DNA from: CAYMTV01 sp964393525
GTDB lineage: Bacteria > Patescibacteriota > Microgenomatia > Daviesbacterales > UBA10151
Assembly: GCA_964393525.1 (NCBI GenBank)
Contig: CAYMTV010000003.1
Location: 8,155 to 72,154, forward strand
Direction of reading: 5' to 3'
DNA: 64,000 bases
Shown: positions 47,898-57,035 of the stretch, piece by piece
How positions within the stretch are numbered: position 1 is the first letter of the stretch
Layout: each line of letters starts with the position of its first letter
The notes under the pieces: model-generated
What the model saw: only the letters and a program-made list of their open reading frames with translations
What the model was told of the DNA's origin: nothing
Database searches by the model: none
Made by a program: the position numbers and the translations under genes

Positions 47898-50800
47898 ATG
47901 CCACAAGCCAAAGCAAACCTTATTAATGGTCGGATTTACTGGGGAAATAACAAATCAACTTTAGCCCATTTGGATACTATCGATCTGGTTGCTCTACAGA
48001 AAGGCTCTTACAAAAAGTTTTTGGAAGAAGGAATAGGAGAGCTTTTAAAAGAGATCTCCCCGGTTTTGGATTTTACCGGAAAAAATTGGGAACTTACTTT
48101 TGGTGACTACTTCTTTGGCAAATCCAGACTCACCGCTGAGCAGTGTTCCACTAAGGGTGCAACTTATGATGCTCCGCTAAGAGTTAAAGTTACCTTAGAA
48201 AACCTCCAGACCAAACAAACTTATTCCCAGGAAGCTTTTTTAGGAGACATCCCACAAATGACTGAGAAGGGAACCTTCATTATTAATGGTGTCGAAAGAG
48301 TAATAATCAATCAAATCGTCCGCTCCCCGGGCGTATTTTTTTCAGCAGCCGATGACCCGGTAACCGGCAAAAGGCTGTATGGAGCAGAACTTAGACCTCA
48401 GCACGGCTCCTGGCTTGAGTTTTCCATTTCCCGCTCGGATGTCTTAACCGTAAAAATTGACCGTAGGAGAAAATTTGCAGCAACGACCCTACTTAGGGCG
48501 TTAGGATTTAGTGAAGAAGAGATTGTTGAACAGTTTGCTGTGGTTGATACCGATGAGGAGCACCAATATATTAAAGCTACCTTAAACAAGGATTTAACCC
48601 ATGACCAAAATGAGGCTTTACTTGAGATCTTCAGAAAAATGCGCCCGGGAGACCCGATCGTTTTAGAAACCGCCAAATCCCTTTTAACAAACATGTTTTT
48701 TAATTCCCGAAGATATAATTTAACCCGGGTAGGCAGGTTTAAAATCAACAAAAGATTGGGGCTTAATATTGAAAACACCCCGGAAAACTGGATTTTGACA
48801 AAGGAAGATATAGTCGCCACTCTAAAGTATCTGATTGGGTTGGCAAACGGCAAAGGCAAGGTTGATGATATTGACCATTTGGCGAACCGTCGCGTCAGGA
48901 TGGTGGGAGAGCTAGTTGCCCAAAACGCCTTTTGGGTTGGACTGCAAAGATTGGAAAGGGTTATTAAAGAAAGAATGTCACTTCTGCCGATGGATCAGGA
49001 AGTCACGGCCGCGGGACTTGTCAACGCCCGCCCGGTGATTGCTGCCGTTAATGAATTCTTCCGCTCCTCTCAACTCTCCCAAATTTTAGATCAGACAAAT
49101 CCTTTATCCGAAGTAGATCACCTAAGAAGACTTTCGGTGACCGGTGCCGGCGGGATCTCAAGGGATCGGGCAAGTTTTTCCATCCGGGACATTAATCACT
49201 CGCAGTACGGCAGAATTGATCCGATCCGTTCTCCGGAGGGACAAAACATCGGACTTGTAACCTACCTTGCACTTTATGCCAGGATTAACGAGTACGGATT
49301 TTTGGAAACGCCTTACAGAAAAGTGGTTCAGGAAAAAAGTAAAGCCAAAGTGACAAAGGAAATAGTTTACATGACGGCTGATGATGAGGAAAATTACTAT
49401 ATTACGGAAGCCACTGCCGAAGTCAGTGACGCAGGTTTTATCATTCCAAAAAGAGTGCCGGTTCGTTTTGGGGGGAGCTTTTTTGAAGCAGATACCTCAA
49501 TTGTTAACTTTATTGATGTTTCACCCCAGCAGATCGTTGGCGCTTCCGCCTCATTAATTCCTTTTCTGGCTCATGATGATGCCAACCGGGCTTTGATGGG
49601 TACCCACATGCAGTGCCAGGCTGTGCCTTTGCTTAAGCCCTCCGCACCGGTGATTGGCACCGGAATGGAAACAATCATTGCCAATAATATGGCCCGGGTT
49701 GTTCGGGCTCCGTTTGATGGAACTGTGAGTTATGTTGACGGAGAAAAAGTTGTCCTTAATGGGAAAGTAGGCAAGCAGGAATTCAAAGTAGAAAAGTTTG
49801 TGAATTCACCGGCTATGACCTGTTACTCACAAAAACCGGCTGTAACGCCCGGCCAAAAGATCAAAAAGGCTGATTTACTTATTGAAGGTACTTCAACAGA
49901 CAAAGGAGAGTTGGCTTTGGGCCAGAACCTGCTTATTGCCTACATGAGCTTTGACGGATTAGGTTATGAGGACGCAATTGTTATTTCGGACAGACTGGTT
50001 AAGGAAGATCTGTTAAGCTCGATTCATATTGAGGAATACTCAACAGATGTTGTTGAAACCAAACTCGGTCCGGACGAGGTGACCTCGGATATCCCCAATG
50101 TTTCGGAGGAAAACTTAGCCAATTTGGATGAGCATGGTATTGTCAGAATTGGTGCCGAGGTTGGGCCGGGAGATATTTTAGTTGGTAAAGTCCAGCCTAA
50201 GGGTGAAACCGAGCTAACCGCCGAAGAAAGATTACTTAGAGCAATCTTTGGAGAAAAAGCCAAAGAAGTCAGGGATACTTCCTTAAGGATGCCCCACGGA
50301 GAAAAGGGAACCGTCATTGGGGTGCAGATCCTCTCAAGAGAAAGCGGAGATGATTTGGGAGCCGGAGTACTGCAAAGAATAAAAGTTAAAGTTGCCCAGC
50401 TTAGGAAAGTGACCGAGGGTGATAAACTGGCCGGGCGTCATGGTAATAAAGGCGTTATCTCAAGGATTGTTCCGGAAGCTGATATGCCGCATCTTGATGA
50501 TGGTACAGCGGTTGACATTATTATCTCTTCGGTAACTGTTTTATCCCGTATGAACTTAGGCCAGCTTCTGGAGGCTCATTTGGGGTTGGCGGCTAAAAAG
50601 CTTGGGTATAAGGTTGCAGCACCGGTTTTTGAAAAGATTCCGGAAGATATATTGTTTGGCGAGATTAAAAATGCTGCTTTAAATGAAACCGGTAAATCCC
50701 CACTGATTGACGGCAGGACCGGTGAGTATTTTGCCCAGGATGTGGTAGTAGGATATGCGCACTTTCTTAAACTTATCCATATGGTTGAGGACAAAACCCA

Positions 50801-51335
50801 TGCCCGCTCAACCGGCCCATATTCTTTGGTTACTCAACAGCCATTGGGAGGAAAAGCCCAGATGGGAGGCCAAAGGTTAGGAGAGATGGAGGTTTGGGCA
50901 CTTGAGGCATATGGGGCGGCTAATGTCTTACAGGAGATGCTGACTATTAAATCCGACGATGTGGTGGGAAGAGCCAAAGCCTTTGAAGCTATAGTCAAGG
51001 GTACAACGATCCCACAAGCATTGATCCCGGAATCATTTAAAGTTTTAGGTAAAGAGCTACAAAGCTTATCAGTTTCGGTTGAGCCGATTGGAGTTCAGAT
51101 TGTTTCCAGTCAAGCGGCTAGCGATGACCAAACAGCAACCGACCAAGAGACAGACGATACCCAAGATCAGGTAAATCAATTCAAGGAAGCATTGGAGGTT
51201 GCAGATGTTGGGATAACCGAGGAAATTACTGCCGAAAAAGGACCAATGGAGTTAATAGAGGCTCCGGAGGAATCAGCGGAAGTTGAACCATCAGATGAAG
51301 ATTTAAAGGACCTTGAAAAGGAGAAGGCGGGATGA
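47898..51335 (+). CDS. rpoB: DNA-directed RNA polymerase subunit beta
   Basis: 1145 residues from ATG 47898; the frame is open to 47826 but that would run through the leader hairpin. Landmarks: the N-terminal lobe with NGVERVIINQIVRSPG, the fork/rifampicin region (SSQLSQILDQTNPLSEVDHLRRLSVTGAGG, in pieces), GRHGNKGVISRIVPEADMP and the C-terminal RLGEMEVWALEAYGA. About 80 acidic residues (Asp/Glu/Gln-rich) extend beyond the conserved end; such a tail is not typical. Overlaps rpoC by 4 bp (ATGA). Confidence 0.98.
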   Translation: MPQAKANLINGRIYWGNNKSTLAHLDTIDLVALQKGSYKKFLEEGIGELLKEISPVLDFTGKNWELTFGDYFFGKSRLTAEQCSTKGATYDAPLRVKVTLENLQTKQTYSQEAFLGDIPQMTEKGTFIINGVERVIINQIVRSPGVFFSAADDPVTGKRLYGAELRPQHGSWLEFSISRSDVLTVKIDRRRKFAATTLLRALGFSEEEIVEQFAVVDTDEEHQYIKATLNKDLTHDQNEALLEIFRKMRPGDPIVLETAKSLLTNMFFNSRRYNLTRVGRFKINKRLGLNIENTPENWILTKEDIVATLKYLIGLANGKGKVDDIDHLANRRVRMVGELVAQNAFWVGLQRLERVIKERMSLLPMDQEVTAAGLVNARPVIAAVNEFFRSSQLSQILDQTNPLSEVDHLRRLSVTGAGGISRDRASFSIRDINHSQYGRIDPIRSPEGQNIGLVTYLALYARINEYGFLETPYRKVVQEKSKAKVTKEIVYMTADDEENYYITEATAEVSDAGFIIPKRVPVRFGGSFFEADTSIVNFIDVSPQQIVGASASLIPFLAHDDANRALMGTHMQCQAVPLLKPSAPVIGTGMETIIANNMARVVRAPFDGTVSYVDGEKVVLNGKVGKQEFKVEKFVNSPAMTCYSQKPAVTPGQKIKKADLLIEGTSTDKGELALGQNLLIAYMSFDGLGYEDAIVISDRLVKEDLLSSIHIEEYSTDVVETKLGPDEVTSDIPNVSEENLANLDEHGIVRIGAEVGPGDILVGKVQPKGETELTAEERLLRAIFGEKAKEVRDTSLRMPHGEKGTVIGVQILSRESGDDLGAGVLQRIKVKVAQLRKVTEGDKLAGRHGNKGVISRIVPEADMPHLDDGTAVDIIISSVTVLSRMNLGQLLEAHLGLAAKKLGYKVAAPVFEKIPEDILFGEIKNAALNETGKSPLIDGRTGEYFAQDVVVGYAHFLKLIHMVEDKTHARSTGPYSLVTQQPLGGKAQMGGQRLGEMEVWALEAYGAANVLQEMLTIKSDDVVGRAKAFEAIVKGTTIPQALIPESFKVLGKELQSLSVSVEPIGVQIVSSQAASDDQTATDQETDDTQDQVNQFKEALEVADVGITEEITAEKGPMELIEAPEESAEVEPSDEDLKDLEKEKAG

Positions 51336-54300
51336 ACGATCTAATAGATTTTGAATCACTAAAAATACAAATTGCCAGCCCGGAAGTAATGCGGGGATGG
51401 TCTTTTGGGGAGATTACAAAGCCTGAAACCATCAACTACCGGACCTTAAAGGCCGAAAAAGACGGTCTTTTTGCCGAAAACATCTTTGGACCAACTAAAG
51501 ATTTTGAGTGTTACTGCGGCAAATATAAAAGAATCCGCTACAGAGGAGTCATCTGTGACAAATGCGGTGTAGAGGTAACCCAATCTAAGGTCAGACGGGA
51601 AAGAATGGGACATATAACCTTAGCCTCTCCGGTTGCCCATATATGGTTTGTTAAGGGCGCACCCTCCAAGCTTTCACTGGTGCTTGATTTAACAATGAAG
51701 AATCTGGAGGCAATTATCTATTTTGCATCTTATCTAGTCATTGAAATCGACGCTGACGGTAAACAAAAAGCTCTGGATTCACTTAAAAATCAGCTGGAGG
51801 AGAAAAAGCAGGAATCCAAGAAAAATTTAGATCAAAGCATTTCTGAAATTGAAAAAAAGCTGCAGGAAGATTTAAAAGAGCTGAAGAAAAAATTTGACGG
51901 TAAAAAAGATGAAAAATATGAGTTGGCAGCGTCCGAGATGGAGCTTGCCCACAGACAGGAGGTTGCCCGCTTAAGGGAGGCAAATACCGTGGAATTAGGC
52001 CAGCTGGAAGAGATCTATAAAGCTGTCTCTGAACTTGTCAAATCTATAAATCCTTTAAGAATTCTGTCGGAAGACGAATTTTACAAACTTGATGAGTATG
52101 GTGTTTCCGGCTTTTTAACCGTGGGGATGGGCGCAGAGGCTCTGCTTAAAGTTTTAGAAAAAATTGATCTGGATAAACTGGCGGCACAGCTTCGGGATGA
52201 GGTTGTTAAAACCACCGGACAAAGACACGTTAAATCAACCAAAAGACTCCGGCTAGTTGAGGGAATGAGACAGTCTAAAATCAATCCCTCGTGGATGGTG
52301 ATGACAGTTTTACCGGTGCTCCCTCCGGACCTTCGTCCAATGGTGCAACTGCCGGGAGGAAGATTTGCCACCTCTGACTTAAATGATTTATACAGAAGGG
52401 TTATTAACCGGAATAATCGTCTAAAAAGATTGATCGAGCTTGGAGCGCCGGAGATAATTTTGCGAAACGAAAAAAGAATGCTTCAGGAAGCGGTAGATTC
52501 GCTGATAGATACCAATTCCCGCTCAACCAGAAGAACCGGCGGTCATCAGCTGAGATCTTTATCAGACATGCTTAGGGGTAAACAGGGCAGGTTCAGACAG
52601 AATCTTTTAGGTAAAAGGGTTGATTATTCGGGCCGGTCGGTTATCATTGTGGGTCCAAAGCTGAAACTTCACCAAGTTGGATTACCAAAAGAAATGGCGC
52701 TTGAGATGTTTAAGCCGTTTGTTTTACGTGAGTTAATCTCTCGGGGTTTGGCATCAAATGTTAAGGGCGCCAAAAATGTTTTAGAGTTTCGTCCGCCGGA
52801 AGTCTGGGATATTTTGGAGGAGGTTATCAAAAATCACCCGGTTTTGATAAACCGTGCTCCCACTTTACACAGATTAGGTATTCAAGCTTTCTATCCGATT
52901 TTAATTGACGGTAATGCTATTCAAATCCACCCTTGTATCTGTGCCGGTTTTAATGCCGACTTTGACGGGGATCAGATGGCAGTCCATATTCCCTTGTCTG
53001 AAAAAGCCAAAGCCGAGGCAACCAATTTAATGATGGCCAAACATAATATATTAAAACCTTCGGACTCTTCTCCGATCAATGTTCCAAACCGCGAAATGGC
53101 TTTAGGCTCATTTTATGTCACTTCTTTTGATCCAAAATTTGCGCCTTCTAACAAATTTTATTTTAAAGAGGAAGCGATTTTAGCCTATCAGTCCGGTAAA
53201 CTTAACCTTAGACAGCCTGTCAAATGTAGGATTGACGGGGCTGAGCTTGAGACAAGTGTAGGAAGGATTCTGTTTAATAACTTCCTGCCGGAGGAATTAA
53301 GATTTATTAACGAAACCATAAATGCCGGTGGCATCAGAAGGATTATTATGAAGGCATTTAAGATGTTTGACAGGGATACAGTTGCCCAACTGATAGATAA
53401 TATTAAAGAGTTTGGTTTCTGGGGTGCAACCTCCTCCGGTATGAGCTTAGCAATTTCAGATAACAAAATTATTCCGGAAAAAGGTAAATTGATCGCTCAG
53501 GGAGACAAAGAGATAGCCGAGATAGAAGAAAACTTAAAAAAAGGGTTAATCACAAATGATGAGCGAAGAGCGCTTTCCCAGGAAGTTTGGACTCGGGTAG
53601 GAGAAGAGATTGTCAGAAAAACATTTTCCTCAATCGACCAGGATAACCCTATCCAAATAATTATCCAGTCCGGAGGAGCCAGAGCTACAACCGCCCAAAT
53701 TGCCCAGACTGCCGGAATGAGAGGATTTTCGGTTGATCCGACCGGTAAGATTGTTGAGCTTCCAACCAAGTCCAACTATAGAGAAGGTTTGGGGGTATTT
53801 GAGTACTTTACCTCCTGCAGAGGGGCCAGAAAAGGTGTGGCTGATAAGTCCTTAAGAACTGCCGATGCCGGATACTTAACCAGAAGACTGGTTGATGTTT
53901 CTCATGACGTAATTATCCGGATAGAAAACTGCGGCACTCAAAACGGGATTACTATTCCAACAATTAAAGATAACTTGATGTCTTTGACTTCAAGATTTTT
54001 GGGCAGAAAAGTCCTCGAAAAAGTGGTAGACCCAAAGACCAAAAAGGTCGTCATACCCCAAGATACTTTTATAGAAGAAGACCAGATTCAGGCTCTATTC
54101 AAAAGCGATATTGAAGAAGTCACTGTAAAATCACCCTTGACCTGCCAGGCTAAGGTTGGAATCTGTTCTGAGTGTTATGGTCTGGATCTATCCGGAAGAA
54201 AACCGATCCAGCTCGGTACACCGGTTGGGGTAATAGCCGCCCAGGCAATCGGGGAACCGGGAACCCAGTTATCAATGAGAACCTTCCACTCCGGAGGAGT

Positions 54301-55024
54301 TGTCGGTATAGATATTACCCAGGGTTTGCCTAGAGTTGAGGAATTGTTTGAAGCTAGAACTCCAAAAACCGTGGCTCCTGTCTCCGAGATTGCCGGTAAA
54401 GTAACTTTAGTTGATACGGACAGCGGACGGGTAGTCAGGGTCAGAACCACCTCCAAGCCGTTTGAGGAAAGAGAGTATTTGATTCCGGTTACTGCTGAGG
54501 TTGGGGTTTCTGACGGAGATATCATTTCCGCTGGAACTCAGCTTGCTTCCGGCCATCTTGATATCAATGAGGTTTTAAGGGTGAGGGGGTTGCGCTTGGC
54601 CCAGCGCTACATAGTTGAACAGGCTAAAGAAGTTTATGAATCACAGGGAGTGTTTATCAACGAAAAGCATTTTGAGGTTATAGTCCGCAAGATGTCGGAT
54701 AAGGTCAGAATCGAAACTCAGGGTGACACCGTGCTTTTACCGGGTGAGATTATTGATAGAAACAGATTTGAAGAAGAAAATACCCGGGTTTTAGCAGAAG
54801 GTGGGGAGCCTTCTACAGCCGGAGTAGTAGTTTTGGGAATTACCAGAGCTTCTTTGCAGACAGAGAGCTTCCTTTCAGCAGCTTCCTTCCAGGAAACAAC
54901 TACAGTTTTAGCCGATGCGGCAGCCGTTGGAAAGGTTGACAACTTGATTGGGCTCAAAGAGAATGTTATTATTGGACGCCTGATACCTACAAGCCCAGAC
55001 CGAGCTAAGCTTGAGGCAGCTTAA
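51332..55024 (+). CDS. rpoC: DNA-directed RNA polymerase subunit beta'
   Basis: 1230 residues. First zinc site CYCGK...CDKCG near 50-70, the catalytic NADFDGDQMAVH, bridge helix and trigger loop, second zinc site with CQAKVGICSECYG, and QAIGEPGTQLSMRTFHSGG. A highly charged coiled coil of about 90 residues (roughly 145-235; repeated Lys/Glu such as EKKLQEDLKELKKKFDGKK) is inserted in the clamp region near the N-terminus. Translationally coupled to rpoB. Followed by two leader hairpins and rpsL. Confidence 0.98.
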   Translation: MNDLIDFESLKIQIASPEVMRGWSFGEITKPETINYRTLKAEKDGLFAENIFGPTKDFECYCGKYKRIRYRGVICDKCGVEVTQSKVRRERMGHITLASPVAHIWFVKGAPSKLSLVLDLTMKNLEAIIYFASYLVIEIDADGKQKALDSLKNQLEEKKQESKKNLDQSISEIEKKLQEDLKELKKKFDGKKDEKYELAASEMELAHRQEVARLREANTVELGQLEEIYKAVSELVKSINPLRILSEDEFYKLDEYGVSGFLTVGMGAEALLKVLEKIDLDKLAAQLRDEVVKTTGQRHVKSTKRLRLVEGMRQSKINPSWMVMTVLPVLPPDLRPMVQLPGGRFATSDLNDLYRRVINRNNRLKRLIELGAPEIILRNEKRMLQEAVDSLIDTNSRSTRRTGGHQLRSLSDMLRGKQGRFRQNLLGKRVDYSGRSVIIVGPKLKLHQVGLPKEMALEMFKPFVLRELISRGLASNVKGAKNVLEFRPPEVWDILEEVIKNHPVLINRAPTLHRLGIQAFYPILIDGNAIQIHPCICAGFNADFDGDQMAVHIPLSEKAKAEATNLMMAKHNILKPSDSSPINVPNREMALGSFYVTSFDPKFAPSNKFYFKEEAILAYQSGKLNLRQPVKCRIDGAELETSVGRILFNNFLPEELRFINETINAGGIRRIIMKAFKMFDRDTVAQLIDNIKEFGFWGATSSGMSLAISDNKIIPEKGKLIAQGDKEIAEIEENLKKGLITNDERRALSQEVWTRVGEEIVRKTFSSIDQDNPIQIIIQSGGARATTAQIAQTAGMRGFSVDPTGKIVELPTKSNYREGLGVFEYFTSCRGARKGVADKSLRTADAGYLTRRLVDVSHDVIIRIENCGTQNGITIPTIKDNLMSLTSRFLGRKVLEKVVDPKTKKVVIPQDTFIEEDQIQALFKSDIEEVTVKSPLTCQAKVGICSECYGLDLSGRKPIQLGTPVGVIAAQAIGEPGTQLSMRTFHSGGVVGIDITQGLPRVEELFEARTPKTVAPVSEIAGKVTLVDTDSGRVVRVRTTSKPFEEREYLIPVTAEVGVSDGDIISAGTQLASGHLDINEVLRVRGLRLAQRYIVEQAKEVYESQGVFINEKHFEVIVRKMSDKVRIETQGDTVLLPGEIIDRNRFEEENTRVLAEGGEPSTAGVVVLGITRASLQTESFLSAASFQETTTVLADAAAVGKVDNLIGLKENVIIGRLIPTSPDRAKLEAA

Positions 55025-55031
55025 GGTTACC

Positions 55032-55092
55032 CTTGTCAATTGCTCCGCAATTGCAAGTGGATCTCGAAAACTTTGATGATCGCTTTGCGATC
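55032..55092 (+). repeat. Two hairpins in the rpoC-rpsL interval
   Basis: CTTG-t-CAATTGC-TCC-GCAATTG-CAAG (55032-55057) shares its outer frame with the hairpin after alaS. GATCGC-TTT-GCGATC (55078-55092) follows. They may be sites for S12/S7 or for mRNA processing; no T-run, so not terminators. Confidence 0.7.
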
Positions 55093-55117
55093 TACAAGAA
55101 AGGAAGTTTTCTGCGAT

Positions 55118-55552
55118 ATGCCAACAATAAATCAACTTATAAGAAAAGGTAGAAAAAATAAAAGCAAAAAAATCAAAGCTACAGCTTTAAGGCGCTCTTT
55201 TAATGCCAAAGATAGGCTTTATGCCACAAATTTTAACCCGCAAAAGCGCGGGGTAGTAACTTTAGTGCGGACTATGACCCCTAAAAAACCAAATTCGGCC
55301 TTGAGAAAGGTTGCCAGAGTCAGACTTTCAAACAGAACCGAGGTTACAGCTTATATTCAAGGAATTGGACACGATTTAGCCGAGCACGGAATTGTTTTAG
55401 TCCGTGGCGGAAGGGTTAAGGATTTGCCCGGAGTTAAATATCATCTGGTAAGGGGTAAATTTGATCTGTCCGGTGTTGCCAGCAGAAAATCTTCCAGATC
55501 AAAGTATGGAGCCAAAACGACAGCAGGACCTAAAACAGCCGCCGCATCTTAA
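55118..55552 (+). CDS. rpsL: 30S ribosomal protein S12
   Basis: 144 residues against about 124 in most bacteria. MPTINQLIRKGRKNK, PQKRGVVTLVRTMTPKKPNSALRKVARVRLSN and DLPGVKYHLVRGKFDLSGV are the family sequence. About 14 extra residues (ALRRSFNAKDRLYA-like) sit before PQKRG, and a Ser/Lys/Ala tail follows the usual end. The Cys after PQKRGV is Val. Start at the ATG with AAAGGAAG upstream; an earlier in-frame codon would run through the leader hairpins. rpsG starts 11 bp later. Confidence 0.96.
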   Translation: MPTINQLIRKGRKNKSKKIKATALRRSFNAKDRLYATNFNPQKRGVVTLVRTMTPKKPNSALRKVARVRLSNRTEVTAYIQGIGHDLAEHGIVLVRGGRVKDLPGVKYHLVRGKFDLSGVASRKSSRSKYGAKTTAGPKTAAAS

Positions 55553-55563
55553 GGGGAAAACTT

Positions 55564-56037
55564 ATGCGTTCAAGAAAACCACCAAAACGAGTCTTACAGC
55601 CGGATCCAATTTATAACTCAAGGCTTTTAACCAGATTTATTAACAAAGTTATGATTGACGGTAAAAAGTCCACCGCTCAAAAACAGGTTTATCGGGCTTT
55701 GGACATCATTGAAAAAACCGGCAAAAACCCGGTCTCAATTTTTGAGGGAGCTATTGCCAATGTCTCTCCAAGAATGGAGGTTCGCCCAAGAAGGGTTGGA
55801 GGAGCATCCTATCAGGTCCCGGTTGAAGTCAGGGGACATAGAAAGGAAGCTTTAGCTATCAGATGGCTCATTGGAGGGGCTAGGGGAAGGTCTAACTCGC
55901 AATTTAAAACTTTTGCCGAAAAATTGGCAGCGGAACTGATGGATGCCTCATCCGGTACAGGCTCAGCCATTAAGAAAAGAGAAGACATCTCCCGCATGGC
56001 CGAGGCCAACCGTGCATTCTCTCATTTTAAATGGTAA
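55564..56037 (+). CDS. rpsG: 30S ribosomal protein S7
   Basis: 157 residues, normal length. Conserved DPIYNSRLLTRFINKVMIDGKKS, SPRMEVRPRRVGGASYQVPVEV, RSNSQFKTFAEKLAAELMDA and the C-terminal REDISRMAEANRAFSHFKW. Nucleates 30S head assembly on 16S rRNA. Cotranscribed with rpsL; fusA, which normally follows, is 6.7 kb away at 62739, so the str operon is broken here. Confidence 0.97.
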   Translation: MRSRKPPKRVLQPDPIYNSRLLTRFINKVMIDGKKSTAQKQVYRALDIIEKTGKNPVSIFEGAIANVSPRMEVRPRRVGGASYQVPVEVRGHRKEALAIRWLIGGARGRSNSQFKTFAEKLAAELMDASSGTGSAIKKREDISRMAEANRAFSHFKW

Positions 56038-56147
56038 GCAAATATGAGAAATCAATCTGAAAAAGTTGGACCACTAATCTATAATATTTAATCTCTTCAA
56101 CCAATCAAAGTATGGATCCACACTATTAAAATGTGGGTAAGCAATAG

Positions 56148-56153
56148 TACTAT
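56148..56153 (+). promoter_or_regulatory. -10 box of the histidine-phosphatase gene
   Basis: TACTAT ends 6 nt before the ATG at 56160; no clear -35. Fits the leaderless layout. Confidence 0.45.
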
Positions 56154-56159
56154 TTTTAT

Positions 56160-56696
56160 ATGGTAACCATTATTTTCGAGCCACACTCCACTACTTTTAA
56201 TAATGAAGCTCATATAGCATCGGGATGGGATGATGTGGAGCTTTCCCCTTTAGGTACCAAGCAAGCAAAAGAGTTGGGAGAAAGAAGAGAGGGTGAGTAT
56301 TTCGATGCAATCTTTTGCTCGGATTTAAAGCGCTCATACAAAACAGCAGACATTGCTTTTAATGGTAAATTTCCTGTCATAAAAGATAAAAAACTAAGAG
56401 AATGTGATTATGGGGATTTAACTAGTCATCCTGAAGATGAAGTCAAACCATTAAAAATAAAATACATAAAAACCTCATTCCCTAATGGTGAAAGTTTTGA
56501 ACAAGCTATGCAAAGAATGAAGGAGTTTTTAGAAGATCTTTTAAAAAATTACAACGGCAAAAAAGTCATGATTATTGGCCATCGCGCAACCCAATATGGT
56601 TTGGAATATTTCATTAATAATTTATCCCTTCAAAAGATAATTACTACTCATTGGTTTTGGCAGCCAGGCTGGGAATATAAATTAGAAAATATTTAA
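56160..56696 (+). CDS. Histidine phosphatase (phosphoglycerate mutase-like), altered RHG motif
   Basis: 178 residues. The RHG motif reads EPHST, keeping the catalytic His9 but with Pro in place of the phosphate-binding Arg. LSPLGTKQAKELG, FCSDLKRSYKTADIA, ECDYGDL and the second-His motif IIGHRATQYGLEYF are otherwise standard. The family hydrolyses phosphate esters via phospho-His; the Arg loss may lower activity or change substrate. First gene of a small regulatory block. Confidence 0.82.
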   Translation: MVTIIFEPHSTTFNNEAHIASGWDDVELSPLGTKQAKELGERREGEYFDAIFCSDLKRSYKTADIAFNGKFPVIKDKKLRECDYGDLTSHPEDEVKPLKIKYIKTSFPNGESFEQAMQRMKEFLEDLLKNYNGKKVMIIGHRATQYGLEYFINNLSLQKIITTHWFWQPGWEYKLENI

Positions 56697-56747
56697 AGAT
56701 TTTTGATAATTTTTTAAACTTTTTTATCTCTTTCATATCCAACATCT

Positions 56748-57002
56748 TCAAAGACATACGGGGTATATTGCTTTGCCGGTTGCAACCAAGATAGAGGCAA
56801 TATCATTTTCTATTGCAGCTTTTCCTGCGACAATTGAGTCATCTATTAAGATATATTTCCCATCACCAAATTTTTCAAATGCCATAGGGATTAGATCGCT
56901 TCTTAAATCTGATATATCCCCAAATATTCCATTTAAAATACCTTCTTCATTTAAGAAATACTTTTCAATTCCAGAAGCTTTTAGTTTTGTATCTGCTTTC
57001 AT
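56748..57002 (-). pseudogene. C-terminal remnant of a HAD-type phosphatase
   Basis: 84 residues matching only the second half of a HAD hydrolase: YFLNEEGILNGIFGDI, the Lys-bearing AFEKFGDG, and motif IV YILIDDSIVAGKAAIENDIASILVATGK. Motifs I and II are missing, and only 33 bp separate its start from the next gene, so the N-terminal half is deleted. A TATACT box 6 nt before the ATG suggests the fragment may still be transcribed. It could be a decaying gene or a short domain with a new role. Confidence 0.6.
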
Positions 57003-57008
57003 GCAGAA

Positions 57009-57014
57009 AGTATA
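57009..57014 (-). promoter_or_regulatory. -10 box of the HAD remnant
   Basis: Reading leftward TATACT, 6 nt, ATG. Weak -35. Confidence 0.4.
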
Positions 57015-57035
57015 ACATTATGTATAATCAATTTA

